Assembly: GCF_003285015.1 (NCBI RefSeq)
Contig: NZ_QMFB01000012.1
Coordinates: 62,001 to 126,000 of the forward strand
Length of the DNA stretch: 64,000 bases
From: Paenibacillus contaminans
GTDB lineage: Bacteria > Bacillota > Bacilli > Paenibacillales > NBRC-103111
Direction: 5' to 3'
Part shown: positions 1 through 8,161 of the stretch, in pieces
Layout of the letters: each line of letters starts with the position of its first letter
Position numbering within the stretch: position 1 is the stretch's first letter
Position numbers and translations under genes: made by a program
The notes under the pieces: generated by a model
Seen by the model: only the letters and a program-made list of their open reading frames with translations
The model's database searches: none
What the model was told of the DNA's origin: nothing

Positions 1-1
1 C

Positions 2-784
2 GTCGGCTCCGGGGGAATCATGCTGCCGAACCATGCTCCGTTGGTCATTGCCGAGCAATTCGGTACGCTCGAATCGATGTACCCGGGCCGTATCGATCTG
101 GGACTGGGCCGTGCCCCGGGCTCCGATCAGCCCGCAGCCCGCGCTCTGCGACGAGGCCTTGGCAGCGACGGTCATGATTTTCCCGAGCTGTTAAGCGAGC
201 TTCGCGGTTACCTGAATCCGTCGCAGTACCAAGGCGTCCCCGGCGTTCGGGCCATCCCGGGCGAAGGCTTGAACATCCCGATCTGGCTGCTCGGGTCAAG
301 CGGCTTCAGCGCACAGCTGGCCGGCCAGCTCGGATTGCCGTTTGCGTTTGCAAGCCATTTTGCCCCGGACTATTTGCTGCCAGCTTTGGATTTGTATCGC
401 AGCAGCTTCCGTCCTTCGGAGGTGCTGGATAAGCCGCATGTTATGGTCGGCATCAATATCATTACGGCCGATACCGACGAAGAAGCGCGCCGGTTGGCTA
501 CCTCGCAGCAGCAGCAGTTTCTGAACATCGTCCGCGGACGTCCGGGCATGTTGAACCCGCCGGTTGACAGTATGGAGCCGCTATGGACCCCGCAGGAAAA
601 GGCGTATGTCCATAACTCCTTGCGTTTCTCCGTCGCCGGAAGCAAAGACACCGTACGGGAGCGGCTGCAGGTTCTCCTGGAGCAAACGGGAGCCGACGAA
701 TGGATTGTCGCCGGACAAATTTATGACCATCAGGCCCGCTTGAAATCGTATCACTTGCTGTCGAAAGCCGTTAAAGAGGGCTAA
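2..784 (+). CDS. LLM-class flavin-dependent oxidoreductase, 5' end outside window
   Basis: Luciferase-like (bacterial luciferase alpha-type) monooxygenase that would use reduced FMN or F420; the substrate is unknown. The reading frame is open to the first base of the window and the visible part begins VGSGGIMLPNHAPL, a block that lies inside, not at the start of, this family (about residue 75-80 of ~330). The true start is therefore upstream. About 260 residues are visible. PGRIDLGLGRAPG and the C-terminal region fit the family. No partner gene is visible; an inverted repeat at 842-895 ends the transcript. The family call is secure, the substrate is not. Confidence 0.9.
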   Translation, partial: VGSGGIMLPNHAPLVIAEQFGTLESMYPGRIDLGLGRAPGSDQPAARALRRGLGSDGHDFPELLSELRGYLNPSQYQGVPGVRAIPGEGLNIPIWLLGSSGFSAQLAGQLGLPFAFASHFAPDYLLPALDLYRSSFRPSEVLDKPHVMVGINIITADTDEEARRLATSQQQQFLNIVRGRPGMLNPPVDSMEPLWTPQEKAYVHNSLRFSVAGSKDTVRERLQVLLEQTGADEWIVAGQIYDHQARLKSYHLLSKAVKEG

Positions 785-841
785 CCTTCTGCCGGCATCG
801 TTCTAGCAGGCTGCTCTGCTTTAAGAGCGAAATGAGTGAAC

Positions 842-895
842 AAATAAGCTTCCAGTCCCACTTTCGCCTTTCGCAGTGGGATTGGAAGCTTATTT
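842..895. terminator. Long inverted repeat, bidirectional terminator
   Basis: Two 21-bp arms (842-862 and 875-895) differ at one position, which still gives a G-U pair. An AT-rich run follows on the + strand. It sits between the convergent ends of the LLM gene (stop 784) and the HTH gene (stop 989). The outer arm AAATAAGCTTCCA and the CACT/AGTG core recur in the hairpin at 12632-12682, so it also belongs to a small repeat family. Confidence 0.7.
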
Positions 896-988
896 TATAT
901 TTCGGGGCAGCCCTATTCATTTATATCGCTTATCTTTCGCTCATCCCGCTTAGCTTACCGCTGCACATTCGTTACGCATTAGCAGCTA

Positions 989-1453
989 TTAGACCGGACT
1001 CGCTATTTTGCTCCATTCGGGGTATTCTTCCAAATACCCGTATTGACCCAGCTCCTTCAGCGCCCTGCGGATGCTATGTTCGTCCTCGCCCGACTCGCTC
1101 GAGAGCTCCAGCAATTCGTCGATATTCCCGTTCGGGTTCTCCTTGCAAAATGCGAGCAATCCCTTCGCCGCCCACGATAACCGGTCGTCCTGAAAATCGC
1201 CGATCATCTGGCGGTATATTTTATTCGTTAGCAGCTTGACCTCTACAAGCGTTTGCAAACCTCTCAACACCTGCTTGACGTTCATGCGGCCCAGCCGTGC
1301 TATATCGGAAACTTCCGGCAAATGCGCTTCCGAGGAGCAGCTTTTTAACACGATATATGTCATTTGGGAATAAATATCCAATTCCGGTTGATGGAAAATG
1401 TCGTTCGAAACCAAAAAACTGCGTGCATGTTCACTAGCCTGTCCGCCAGTCAT
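989..1453 (-). CDS. Helix-turn-helix domain protein
   Basis: 154 residues with no membrane segment or signal peptide. Residues ~45-75 (EVSDIARLGRMNVKQVLRGL) read as a winged-helix recognition module, and residues ~110-145 contain a second helical unit (EDEHSIRRALKELGQYGYLEEY), reminiscent of the tandem winged helices of replication-initiation or MarR-like proteins. GGGGGA upstream of ATG supports the start at 1453. The gene is monocistronic and convergent with the LLM gene. The target is unknown. The opposite-strand reading frame over the same bases is a shadow. Confidence 0.7.
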   Translation of the reverse strand: MTGGQASEHARSFLVSNDIFHQPELDIYSQMTYIVLKSCSSEAHLPEVSDIARLGRMNVKQVLRGLQTLVEVKLLTNKIYRQMIGDFQDDRLSWAAKGLLAFCKENPNGNIDELLELSSESGEDEHSIRRALKELGQYGYLEEYPEWSKIASPV

Positions 1454-1656
1454 TCAAAGTCCCCCTTGATCAGATTATGGAAGAACGTATTCCTCCGATT
1501 CAAAAGAGTTCGCAAGCTCCCTGCAGTCTGGGAGGGTGATCAACGATTGCCCACAAATTCCCACATCTCCGATCGCTTGTTCGGCAGCTAACAGAACATC
1601 ATGAAAAATCGGATTTTTGACTCCCGGTATGAAATGAAGCGAAACCTTCAGACACT

Positions 1657-1690
1657 AAAAACCGCCAAGAGAAGTTCTCTCGGCGGTTCT
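1657..1690 (-). terminator. Rho-independent terminator of the ATL gene
   Basis: The stem AACCGCC.AGAGA pairs with TCTCT.GGCGGTT and is followed on the - strand by TTTTT. It lies 26 bp after the stop at 1716. Confidence 0.85.
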
Positions 1691-1715
1691 ATTATTCCGG
1701 ACAGTCAATGGGGCG

Positions 1716-2027
1716 CTAGCTTTCCGGCATGAACCGGAATCTTTCCAGCTCGATCCGGCCATTTTCGTCTACGGAGACCCCTTCTTGCTCCAAATACATC
1801 GCCTGCAAAAACCGCGATTCCTCGTTCTGAATGGCGATTTCCCCTTTGGCGTTGACCACCCGGTGCCACGGCAGCTTATGCGCTCCGCTTGACGAATGTA
1901 AAATACGCACAACTTGCCTTGCTCCTCTCGGGCTCCCCGCTTCCTTCGCGATTTGCCCGTAAGTCATGACATTGCCTTCCGGGATGCCTTTAATAATTTC
2001 GATGACCCGCAGCGTAAAGGGTTCCAT
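1716..2027 (-). CDS. Alkyltransferase-like protein (MGMT fold, no catalytic Cys)
   Basis: 103-residue protein of the DNA-binding domain of O6-alkylguanine-DNA methyltransferase. The family motif PCHRVV reads PWHRVV here (Trp54), so the alkyl-accepting cysteine is missing. That is the hallmark of alkyltransferase-like (ATL) proteins, which bind O6-alkylguanine and flag it for nucleotide excision repair. The helix-turn-helix part (TYGQIAKEAGSPRGARQV) with the arginine finger is intact. ATG at 2027 follows AAGGAGGAG; a longer version from 2060 would place this ribosome site inside the gene. Monocistronic with its own terminator. Confidence 0.9.
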   Translation of the reverse strand: MEPFTLRVIEIIKGIPEGNVMTYGQIAKEAGSPRGARQVVRILHSSSGAHKLPWHRVVNAKGEIAIQNEESRFLQAMYLEQEGVSVDENGRIELERFRFMPES

Positions 2028-2147
2028 CCGACTCCTCCTTGTCCTCTTGCACCGCCGCAAACGCCGGGTAGCTTTATGCCGGCTATCCGCCGAACAGCCC
2101 GTTATACAACGGAGGGCATAGGAACGCCCCGCACCCGCGACAACCGC

Positions 2148-2477
2148 TTATTTTTGATCCGGCTTGGGAATTGCCGCCTGCGCCATGCGAATGATCCTCT
2201 CCAGCCCCTCGATATACTGCCGGAACATGTCCATCCCTAGCTCCGTCGACGTGCAAATGGTTTTCGGACGTCTTCCGGCGAACGTTTTGGTCACTTGAAT
2301 ATAACCCGCTTCTTCCAAAACGCGAATGTGGTTGCCGAGATTGCCTTCCGTCATTTGAAGCTCTTTGCGCAAAAAAACGAAATCGCACGCCTTGTGGACG
2401 GCCAGCAAGCTCATGATTCCAAGCCGCGCTTTGGCATGTATGGTATCGTCAATGGCGTCCAGTATATTCTCATTCAT
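2148..2477 (-). CDS. Winged-helix transcriptional regulator (HTH_34 type)
   Basis: 109 residues. LQMTEGNLGNHIRVLEEAGY is the recognition helix and KTFAGRRPKTICT the wing typical of small winged-helix regulators encoded with ABC exporters. It is the last gene of the operon ATPase-permease-membrane protein-regulator (4806 to 2148), and its ATG overlaps the preceding stop by 8 bp, implying translational coupling. It probably controls the operon, with the palindrome at 4821-4841 as candidate operator. The inducing signal is unknown. Confidence 0.85.
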   Translation of the reverse strand: MNENILDAIDDTIHAKARLGIMSLLAVHKACDFVFLRKELQMTEGNLGNHIRVLEEAGYIQVTKTFAGRRPKTICTSTELGMDMFRQYIEGLERIIRMAQAAIPKPDQK

Positions 2478-3099
2478 GGTATCTCCCTCGCCGCTTCAGA
2501 AGCAAGCCCGTTACCACGATACTTCCGCCGCCGAGCAGGCCCAGCACGAGATATTGATAATCGAGGAAAAACAGCCGGGTCAATGCCGATAAGGCGATAA
2601 ACCAGATGCCGAGAATAACGGTTCCTTTGCCCGCCAGAGGCGCCAACGAAACATAAGAAACACCGAGAAGCATCATCCAGAATAAAGCCGCGTAATCCAT
2701 TTCTACAATTCCCATGGCCATCATCAAACAGCCCGACAACAACACCATGACAAAAGGAAGCCAAAACATCCACCCGTACGAGCCGCCCTCCTGTACGGCA
2801 GCGCTTCGGGATTGTTTGATACCCGCAAGGGCGGAAAGCGCACCGCCGATGACGGCGCCGACGGACCAGAACCAAATCGGCCAAACGGTATCGTTTACCT
2901 GCATCCCGACCAAACCCAGCATGATGTAGGTGCCCCATATGAATAAATAAGGAGGAGATCGATCAAGCTTACTCATATTTCTGGCAATGAGCCGCTTCAT
3001 ATATGCGATATCCTGCAGCGCCTGCTGCGAAGCTTGGCCTGCTGAGCCTTCTTCTTTCGTTTGCAGCGAGGATGCGGAATCGCCGGTATTTCCATTCAT
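2470..3099 (-). CDS. Multi-pass membrane protein of the ABC operon
   Basis: 209 residues with a soluble N-terminus (~60 residues) followed by about five hydrophobic segments (YLFIWGTYIMLGLVG; WFWSVGAVIGGALSAL; WLPFVMVLLSGCLMM; ALFWMMLLGVSYVSLA; LGIWFIALSALTRLFF). The start at 3099 is chosen because GAGGAG lies just upstream; the upstream extension has no membrane or domain character. It lies 40 bp behind the permease stop and overlaps the regulator start. No catalytic motif is seen. It may be an accessory part of the transporter or a sensor for the regulator; this is inference from position. Confidence 0.75.
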   Translation of the reverse strand: MNGNTGDSASSLQTKEEGSAGQASQQALQDIAYMKRLIARNMSKLDRSPPYLFIWGTYIMLGLVGMQVNDTVWPIWFWSVGAVIGGALSALAGIKQSRSAAVQEGGSYGWMFWLPFVMVLLSGCLMMAMGIVEMDYAALFWMMLLGVSYVSLAPLAGKGTVILGIWFIALSALTRLFFLDYQYLVLGLLGGGSIVVTGLLLKRRGRYHE

Positions 3100-3139
3100 T
3101 CGTAACACTCCTCGGTCTCGCGGAGAATAGATTGGAACA

Positions 3140-3886
3140 TTAATTCTCCCATCTAAAAAGCAAAAACGCAAGCGCGACGCATACCGCCGCAAAGCCGGCA
3201 AGCACCGCAAGCTCGACTCCGAACGCCGTCAAGGCGCTCCCCTGCCACACGCCCTGCGCTAAATCCACGAAATAGGTCATCGGAATCCATTCGCTGATCC
3301 GCTGCATAAACGGCGGATAAATCGTTACCGGCATCGCAACCCCGGATAAGAACAGGAACGGGAAGAAAACGACCATGGCCAAGCCGCTCGCTCCTCCGGC
3401 GGTTCTCGTCAATCCGGACATCGCGAATCCGAGGCTAAAGAAGCCGATGCAGCCGAACAGCAAGCAAAGGAAAAGCGTGAGCAGGCCGGAAGCGGAAACC
3501 GGGATATCCCAAACGATTTTGGCGACCGCGATAATTTCTATTGCGCCGACGAGAACCAGAAAAACGCCTTGTACGGCGTGCGATGCGAGAACGGCAGACG
3601 CCCTCAGCGGACTGACCCGAAATCTTCTTAGCACGCCGTTCTCCCGCTGCGTAATCATGTTGATATTAAGCGTGAATACCGAAACGGACATGACATTCAT
3701 AACGCACAGCGCGGGCACATACGATTCGATGTATCTGGTGCCTGGCGCGGCGACGGGCTGATCTCCGAAAATAGAGCCGAATATGAGCAGCATCAGAACC
3801 GGATAAACCAGCAGCCAAAAAATCGTCAGCCAATCGCGGAAATAAAGCCGGAAATCGAAGGCAATCAGCTTCAAAAGGCCGCTCAT
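3140..3886 (-). CDS. ABC-2 type transporter permease
   Basis: 248 residues with six hydrophobic segments: FWLLVYPVLMLLIFGSIFG, a segment near YVPALCVMNVMSVSV, then VLASHAVQGVFLVLVG, LLTLFLCLLFGCIGFF, SGLAMVVFFPFLFLSGVAMP and VLAGFAAVCVALAFLL. The RENGVLRRFRVSPL loop is characteristic of ABC-2 permeases of the DrrB/YadH type. ATG at 3886 overlaps the stop of the ATPase gene (ATGA), so the two are coupled. It pairs with the ATPase to form an exporter for an unknown substrate, probably a drug, lipid or peptide. Confidence 0.9.
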   Translation of the reverse strand: MSGLLKLIAFDFRLYFRDWLTIFWLLVYPVLMLLIFGSIFGDQPVAAPGTRYIESYVPALCVMNVMSVSVFTLNINMITQRENGVLRRFRVSPLRASAVLASHAVQGVFLVLVGAIEIIAVAKIVWDIPVSASGLLTLFLCLLFGCIGFFSLGFAMSGLTRTAGGASGLAMVVFFPFLFLSGVAMPVTIYPPFMQRISEWIPMTYFVDLAQGVWQGSALTAFGVELAVLAGFAAVCVALAFLLFRWEN

Positions 3887-4806
3887 TCCGTATTCCCCCT
3901 CTCCTGTGCAGTCAATTTGCTGAAAACGTCGTTCATCGACGCATCCTCCAATCGAAGCCCGCTCACCAGCCAATCCTCTTGAGCCGCCAACTGAAAAAGC
4001 CCCTTCAACGTTTGATCCATGTCGTCGGAATGGAGCTTTACCAGATCCGTCCCCCATTCGACGTGTACGACATGAGCTAACGCCGATAACGTCTCCTTCG
4101 CCGCCCGCACGTCGGTTTTAAAGCTGATTCGCTTAGTCCCTCCCAGCTGAGCGATCAAGTTCTTAGGCGTATCGAGTGCGATCAGCCGCCCTTTGTCGAT
4201 GACGGCCACCCTGTCGCAAAGCGTTTCCGCCTCCTCCATGTAATGGGTCGTTACGACAATCGTTCGTCCGTCATCCCTTAGCCGGTGAATGATGTTCCAC
4301 ATTTCGCCGCGCGCATTCGGGTCGAGTCCCATGCTCGGTTCGTCGAGGAAGACAATTTCGGGATCGTTAATCAGAGCGAGCGCCAGCGACACCCGCTGCT
4401 TCCATCCGCCCGACAAAGATTTCACGTAGGCATTCTGCTTGTCCTCAAGCCCCAGAAACCGCGTGATTTCATGAGGATCGACGGATTTCTTATAGAACGA
4501 AGCGAATAAAGCGAAAACCTCCTTCACTTTGGCCCGTTCGGGTATGGACGTAGATTGAAGCAGAACGCCTATGCGCTGCTTGATTTCGTCCGCATGCTTG
4601 CGGACATCCTTGCCGAGCACTGTCGCCGATCCGCTGTCAGCGAGCCGCAAGCCCTCGATGATTTCGATTAGCGTCGTTTTGCCCGCTCCGTTCGGGCCGA
4701 CGATGCCGAAGATCTCGCCTTTGCCGATTGTAATCGTCATATCGTCAAGCGCCACTTTAGAGCCATAGTGCTTTCTCACATTATCCAGCTTGATAACGGT
4801 TTGCAA
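3883..4806 (-). CDS. ABC transporter ATP-binding protein
   Basis: 307 residues: Walker A GPNGAGKTT (~38-46), signature LSGGWKQR, Walker B IVFLDEPSMGLDP and switch His in VTTHYMEEAE. The C-terminal ~80 residues form the extension common in DrrA/CcmA-type ATPases. The start codon is TTG at 4806 behind AGGAGGG; no better ATG exists. First gene of the operon. The promoter region carries the palindrome at 4821-4841. Confidence 0.93.
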   Translation of the reverse strand: MQTVIKLDNVRKHYGSKVALDDMTITIGKGEIFGIVGPNGAGKTTLIEIIEGLRLADSGSATVLGKDVRKHADEIKQRIGVLLQSTSIPERAKVKEVFALFASFYKKSVDPHEITRFLGLEDKQNAYVKSLSGGWKQRVSLALALINDPEIVFLDEPSMGLDPNARGEMWNIIHRLRDDGRTIVVTTHYMEEAETLCDRVAVIDKGRLIALDTPKNLIAQLGGTKRISFKTDVRAAKETLSALAHVVHVEWGTDLVKLHSDDMDQTLKGLFQLAAQEDWLVSGLRLEDASMNDVFSKLTAQERGNTE

Positions 4807-4820
4807 GGTACCGCCCTCCT

Positions 4821-4841
4821 TTACTCTGGATTTCAGAGTAA
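4821..4841. promoter_or_regulatory. Palindromic operator of the ABC operon
   Basis: TTACTCTG-GATTT-CAGAGTAA is a perfect 8-bp inverted repeat with a 5-bp spacer, immediately upstream of the ribosome site of the ATPase gene. On the - strand TTGAAT (4863-4858) and TACTCT with a 17-bp gap could be -35/-10, so the palindrome would cover the -10. Likely target of the winged-helix regulator at 2148-2477 (inference). Confidence 0.6.
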
Positions 4842-4963
4842 TCTATTTTAAGGATTAATTCAATCTGAAAAAAACGAAACGATAAGCGACTTCGCCGCCC
4901 TTACCGGAAGAAGAGCGCGTTTCCCGAGGTTTAGAGCCGCTTCCACGATATCCTTCGATAAAC

Positions 4964-5007
4964 CAAAAAAACCTTCAGCTCCGCTTGACGCGCGGAACTG
5001 AAGGTTT
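4964..5007 (-). terminator. Terminator of the SDR gene
   Basis: AACCTTCAGTTCCGC pairs with GCGGAGCTGAAGGTT and is followed by a run of seven T on the - strand; it begins about 20 bp past the stop at 5026. Confidence 0.9.
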
Positions 5008-5025
5008 CTCGCCGATATAAAGCTT

Positions 5026-5778
5026 TTACTTCGCGGTAACGCCGCCATCGACAGGCAGCTCGACGCCGGTAAGATAAGACGATGCGTCGGAAGCCAGGAA
5101 CAACACCGCCTCCGCCACCTCGGAAGCTCGTCCGACCCTTGGAAGCGCCGTCTGCGACAGGAACCATTGCAGCATCTGTTCGTTATTGACGAACTCGGCG
5201 CTCATCGGCGTTTCGATGAATCCCGGGTGAACCGAATTGACGCGGATGTTGTCCTTGCCGAAATCGACGGCGGCCGCTTTGGTCAGCATGCGGACACCGC
5301 CTTTGGAGGCTGTATAAGCGCCTGCGCCGCTGCTGCCGGTCAAGCCTGCGATCGAGGAAATGTTGACGATGGAGCCGCCATTATTCGCCTGCATATGCGG
5401 AATAACGTGCTTCATGCCAAGGAAGGTACTCGTCAGGTTAATGTTCATCACTTTATTCCATTGCTCCACAGTCGTGTCCAATAACCCCGCGGCATGAGAA
5501 ATGCCCGCATTGTTGACCAGCGCGTCGATTTTGCCGTATTGCTGAACCGTGCCTTCGATTACCTGAATCCAATCCTCTTCCGAAGCGACATTATGCGCGA
5601 AAGCCATCGCTTCCCCGCCGCTTGTCTCAATTTCCTTGACGACGGCTTGTACGGCGGCTGCGTTGATATCGGTCGCCACCACTTTGGCTCCTTCTTTGGC
5701 GAACAAAAGAGCTTCCTCGCGTCCCATGCCGCTTCCCGCACCGGTAATAATCGCTACTTTATTAGTCAACCGTGCCAT
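5026..5778 (-). CDS. SDR-family NAD(P)-dependent oxidoreductase
   Basis: 250-residue classical short-chain dehydrogenase. The Rossmann motif is TGAGSGMG, NNAG follows the fourth strand, the catalytic set is N..S(ISSIAG)..YTASK, and the closing motif is HPGFIETPM. VATDIN after the second strand suggests NAD rather than NADP preference. ATG at 5778 has AAAGGAG upstream. It is divergent from a TetR regulator and the shared region has a perfect palindrome, so regulation by that TetR is likely. The substrate cannot be read from the sequence. Confidence 0.93.
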   Translation of the reverse strand: MARLTNKVAIITGAGSGMGREEALLFAKEGAKVVATDINAAAVQAVVKEIETSGGEAMAFAHNVASEEDWIQVIEGTVQQYGKIDALVNNAGISHAAGLLDTTVEQWNKVMNINLTSTFLGMKHVIPHMQANNGGSIVNISSIAGLTGSSGAGAYTASKGGVRMLTKAAAVDFGKDNIRVNSVHPGFIETPMSAEFVNNEQMLQWFLSQTALPRVGRASEVAEAVLFLASDASSYLTGVELPVDGGVTAK

Positions 5779-5844
5779 ATTCAACTCTCCTTTGAAGGTT
5801 TTATTTTGACCCATGGCTATACGAACCGCTTGTTGAAAAACACA

Positions 5845-5865
5845 AATGATAGTTTAACTATCATT
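5845..5865. promoter_or_regulatory. TetR-type operator between SDR and TetR genes
   Basis: AATGATAGTT-T-AACTATCATT is a perfect palindrome with 10-bp arms around one base, in the AT-rich region between the divergent genes. Size and symmetry match TetR-family operators. Confidence 0.75.
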
Positions 5866-5987
5866 ATGATTATTATTATATCACCACGAAAGCGGGAACT
5901 CAATTTCCTTCTTGCGGAAGGAATAAGCGGACGATATAATACTCATAATTCAAATACCGGTTGCGGTAAAAGAAAGGATCGACCTTC

Positions 5988-6650
5988 ATGGATCCGAAAG
6001 CAAGGTACGAGAAAGAACGGTTCGCCGGCAAGCAGCAGCGCTTAATCGATATTCTTGCGGCTGCCGAGCGCGTTTTTACTCAAAAGGGAATCGAAAAAAC
6101 GACGATGCAGGACATCGCCAAAGATGCGAACATCGGGATCGCGACCGTTTTTCGGTATTTCCCCAAAAAGGAAAAGCTGATCGTAGCGGTTGCCACAAAT
6201 ATGCTCGAGCCGATGCTGGACGCCTTCCGTTCCATCGCCGACATGCCCGTATCTTGCTTGGAAAAGCTCGACCGGCTGTTCGATTTCTTCATTTCGTCGC
6301 TCGAGGAACGCAGCAATTCAAGCACCAAGTTTATGGAGGATTTCGACAGCTACGCCGCTCATTCGCCCGAGCCCCTGGAAGATATAGCCCAATTCAATGA
6401 GCTGAACCGCAAAATTTCGCACGAATACGCAAGAATCATACAAGACGGGATTCAGGACGGCTCGCTTCGTTCCGACCTTCCGGTCAGAGAGACGCTGACT
6501 ACCGTGGTCAATACATTCGGCCTCTTCTCCAGAAAGCTGTCGCTGCAGCAAAACATTTTAATGCTCGAGTCCGATCTGGAGCCCGGGCACCAGCTTGCTA
6601 TCCTGAAAAAAATACTGATCGAACATCTTAAAAGGGGCAGTTTGGATTAA
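5988..6650 (+). CDS. TetR/AcrR family transcriptional regulator
   Basis: 220 residues. The N-terminal domain is canonical: ILAAAERVFTQKGIEKTTMQDIAKDANI followed by ATVFRYFPKKEKLIVAV. The ~150-residue helical C-terminus is the ligand domain and gives no clue to the ligand. ATG at 5988 follows AAAGGA. Divergent from the SDR gene and probably autoregulated through the operator at 5845-5865. Confidence 0.92.
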   Translation: MDPKARYEKERFAGKQQRLIDILAAAERVFTQKGIEKTTMQDIAKDANIGIATVFRYFPKKEKLIVAVATNMLEPMLDAFRSIADMPVSCLEKLDRLFDFFISSLEERSNSSTKFMEDFDSYAAHSPEPLEDIAQFNELNRKISHEYARIIQDGIQDGSLRSDLPVRETLTTVVNTFGLFSRKLSLQQNILMLESDLEPGHQLAILKKILIEHLKRGSLD

Positions 6651-6700
6651 AACCACCTATAACTATGAACGTTTTAGGTTAATAAGTTGGGGGGTTGTTT

Positions 6701-7132
6701 ATGACGCCGGAACAAATTGTTAGAACATTTTTTGAAGAAGTACGATCGGGTAAACAGCCTGATTATTCAAATCAGTTAATGGAAGAACGAGTGTTAGCAC
6801 ATCAAATCGTATCTGAAGAAGAACAAACGGTATTGAGAACGCCTGAAGATTATGCTGAACACGTAAGAGAAATGAAAGAAGCATACGGTAATTTTTCTAT
6901 AGAAATTCAAGAATTAATAGCAGACGGAAATAAAGTATATGTACGTTGGAAACAAATCGGTACGCACGTAGGAGAAATTGACGGATACAAACCTACAGGG
7001 CTTCCGGTAATACAATTGGCAAGTGCGGTATATAAAATAGAAAATGAAAAAATTTCAGAGTATTGGATTCAGATAGATAGGTTAGGCATTCAAAAACAAT
7101 TAGCGTACAACAAAACTATTAAAAATGTTTAA
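6701..7132 (+). CDS. NTF2/SnoaL-like protein, AT-rich gene
   Basis: 143 residues. IVRTFFEEVRSGK at the start and GEIDGYKPTGLPVIQLASAVYKIENEKISEYWIQID near the end form the cone-shaped alpha+beta fold of SnoaL/ester-cyclase-type proteins; they act as small-molecule cyclases or isomerases or as binding proteins. ATG at 6701 is preferred over TTG at 6695 because GGGGGG lies 6 bp upstream of it. Base use is clearly more AT-rich (AAA, GAA, ATA, TTA codons) than all neighbours, and a MITE-like element starts 5 bp past the stop, which suggests recent acquisition. Confidence 0.75.
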   Translation: MTPEQIVRTFFEEVRSGKQPDYSNQLMEERVLAHQIVSEEEQTVLRTPEDYAEHVREMKEAYGNFSIEIQELIADGNKVYVRWKQIGTHVGEIDGYKPTGLPVIQLASAVYKIENEKISEYWIQIDRLGIQKQLAYNKTIKNV

Positions 7133-7136
7133 AGAG

Positions 7137-7295
7137 GGGCTGTCCCAAAAGGGCACGCTCAAGTGATCGTATCCCATAAACGATGTGAAAAAACCTTCAA
7201 AACCACTATCTTAGTGGAAATGAAGGTTCTTTTGATACACGAATTCAAGTGTGAAGTGAAGCCGAAAATTCCGAAAACGACTTTTGGGACAGCCC
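7137..7295. mobile_element. MITE-like element, 159 bp
   Basis: Perfect 15-bp terminal inverted repeats: GGGCTGTCCCAAAAG at 7137-7151 and its complement at 7281-7295. There is no coding capacity. An internal hairpin around 7197-7233 contains CCACTA/TAGTGG. The right end is followed by TA, and this TA plus the terminal base forms the TAG stop of the radical SAM gene on the - strand. No intact TA is seen at the left end. The terminal sequence resembles ends of IS-type transposons, so mobilisation in trans is likely. Confidence 0.8.
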
Positions 7296-8161
7296 TAGCC
7301 GGCCGAGCCGTTAACCGCGATTCGCTCCAGCAGGCCGCCGCCATATACGGTATCCAATTGCAGCTCGGGCATATGAATATAACCGATATAACAATCGCAG
7401 CATTTCATGCGGCATGCCCGTTTGGCCGACAAGCCCGTCAACCCGTCGCGGTACAAATGCCCGATCACGCTTCGATCCTTGTAGCAGCGCTTCACCAGGC
7501 CGGGACCTTGCACGTAAAACACGTCGTAGCCGGTATTGCAATCCCTGTCCATACTTGCGTAATCCTCGGCATTCCGGTCAAAATGCGGATCGATCCCGCG
7601 TAAAAACACGAAATCCGCTTCCGTATAATAATTTTTTTTATCCTTGAAGGCGTTAACCCACATGTAGACGTCGTCAGGCAGCGATCGCCGGAGCGACGAC
7701 AAGGCGCCAAAGGCGCTTTTCACGCCCACGGAGCCTACGCTGAACGACAGCCCTTGCCGGTAAAGCGTCATGCACTGCTTGAGGAAAGCCGTTTCTCCCG
7801 TCTGCCCCGGATGATACGTCACCCAGAAAGCCGCTTTCCGCGCCTCCAGCTGTTCCACCCAATCCAGCCTGGCGGACAGGTTCGTCTGAATCGCCACCTT
7901 ATCTACATGCTCCATATGCGACAATTCGATCATGGCTTCCCGGTACCAGCGATGGATCAGCCCTTCGCCGTACGGGTTGAAAAAGAGAGAGAGGCGATGC
8001 CCCTCATCCTTCTGTCGCCTAACCCAGTCCACAAATTCGCGGATCTGGGCGCGATCTTTGGCCAGCGTCTCGGCGCTGTCTTTGTTCTTGCTGAAGGGGC
8101 AATACGGGCAATCGTAATTGCAGGAGGACAAGCTGCCCCGGTAATAGACGGTCGCTTTCAT
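7295..8161 (-). CDS. STM4011-family radical SAM protein
   Basis: 288 residues. The Fe-S/SAM motif C14-X3-C18-X2-C21 (SSCNYDCPYCPF) is followed by a TIM-barrel-like half. The C-terminus has a second cysteine group (RACRMKCCDCYIGY plus single cysteines before it) that could hold an auxiliary Fe-S cluster, as in SPASM-type peptide-modifying enzymes. ATG at 8161 overlaps the stop of the upstream radical SAM gene (ATGA). It is the last gene of the five-gene operon. The stop codon is formed at the border with the MITE, so the last residues may differ from the ancestral protein. The reaction is unknown. Confidence 0.88.
   Translation of the reverse strand: MKATVYYRGSLSSCNYDCPYCPFSKNKDSAETLAKDRAQIREFVDWVRRQKDEGHRLSLFFNPYGEGLIHRWYREAMIELSHMEHVDKVAIQTNLSARLDWVEQLEARKAAFWVTYHPGQTGETAFLKQCMTLYRQGLSFSVGSVGVKSAFGALSSLRRSLPDDVYMWVNAFKDKKNYYTEADFVFLRGIDPHFDRNAEDYASMDRDCNTGYDVFYVQGPGLVKRCYKDRSVIGHLYRDGLTGLSAKRACRMKCCDCYIGYIHMPELQLDTVYGGGLLERIAVNGSAG

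Noticed and set aside
832..1239. 135-codon + strand frame
   Set aside because: It runs antisense through the HTH gene and its first part is the inverted repeat at 842-895; no domain, weak start.
4860..5167. Small - strand frames after the SDR gene
   Set aside because: They run through the SDR terminator or the SDR gene itself; no ribosome site.
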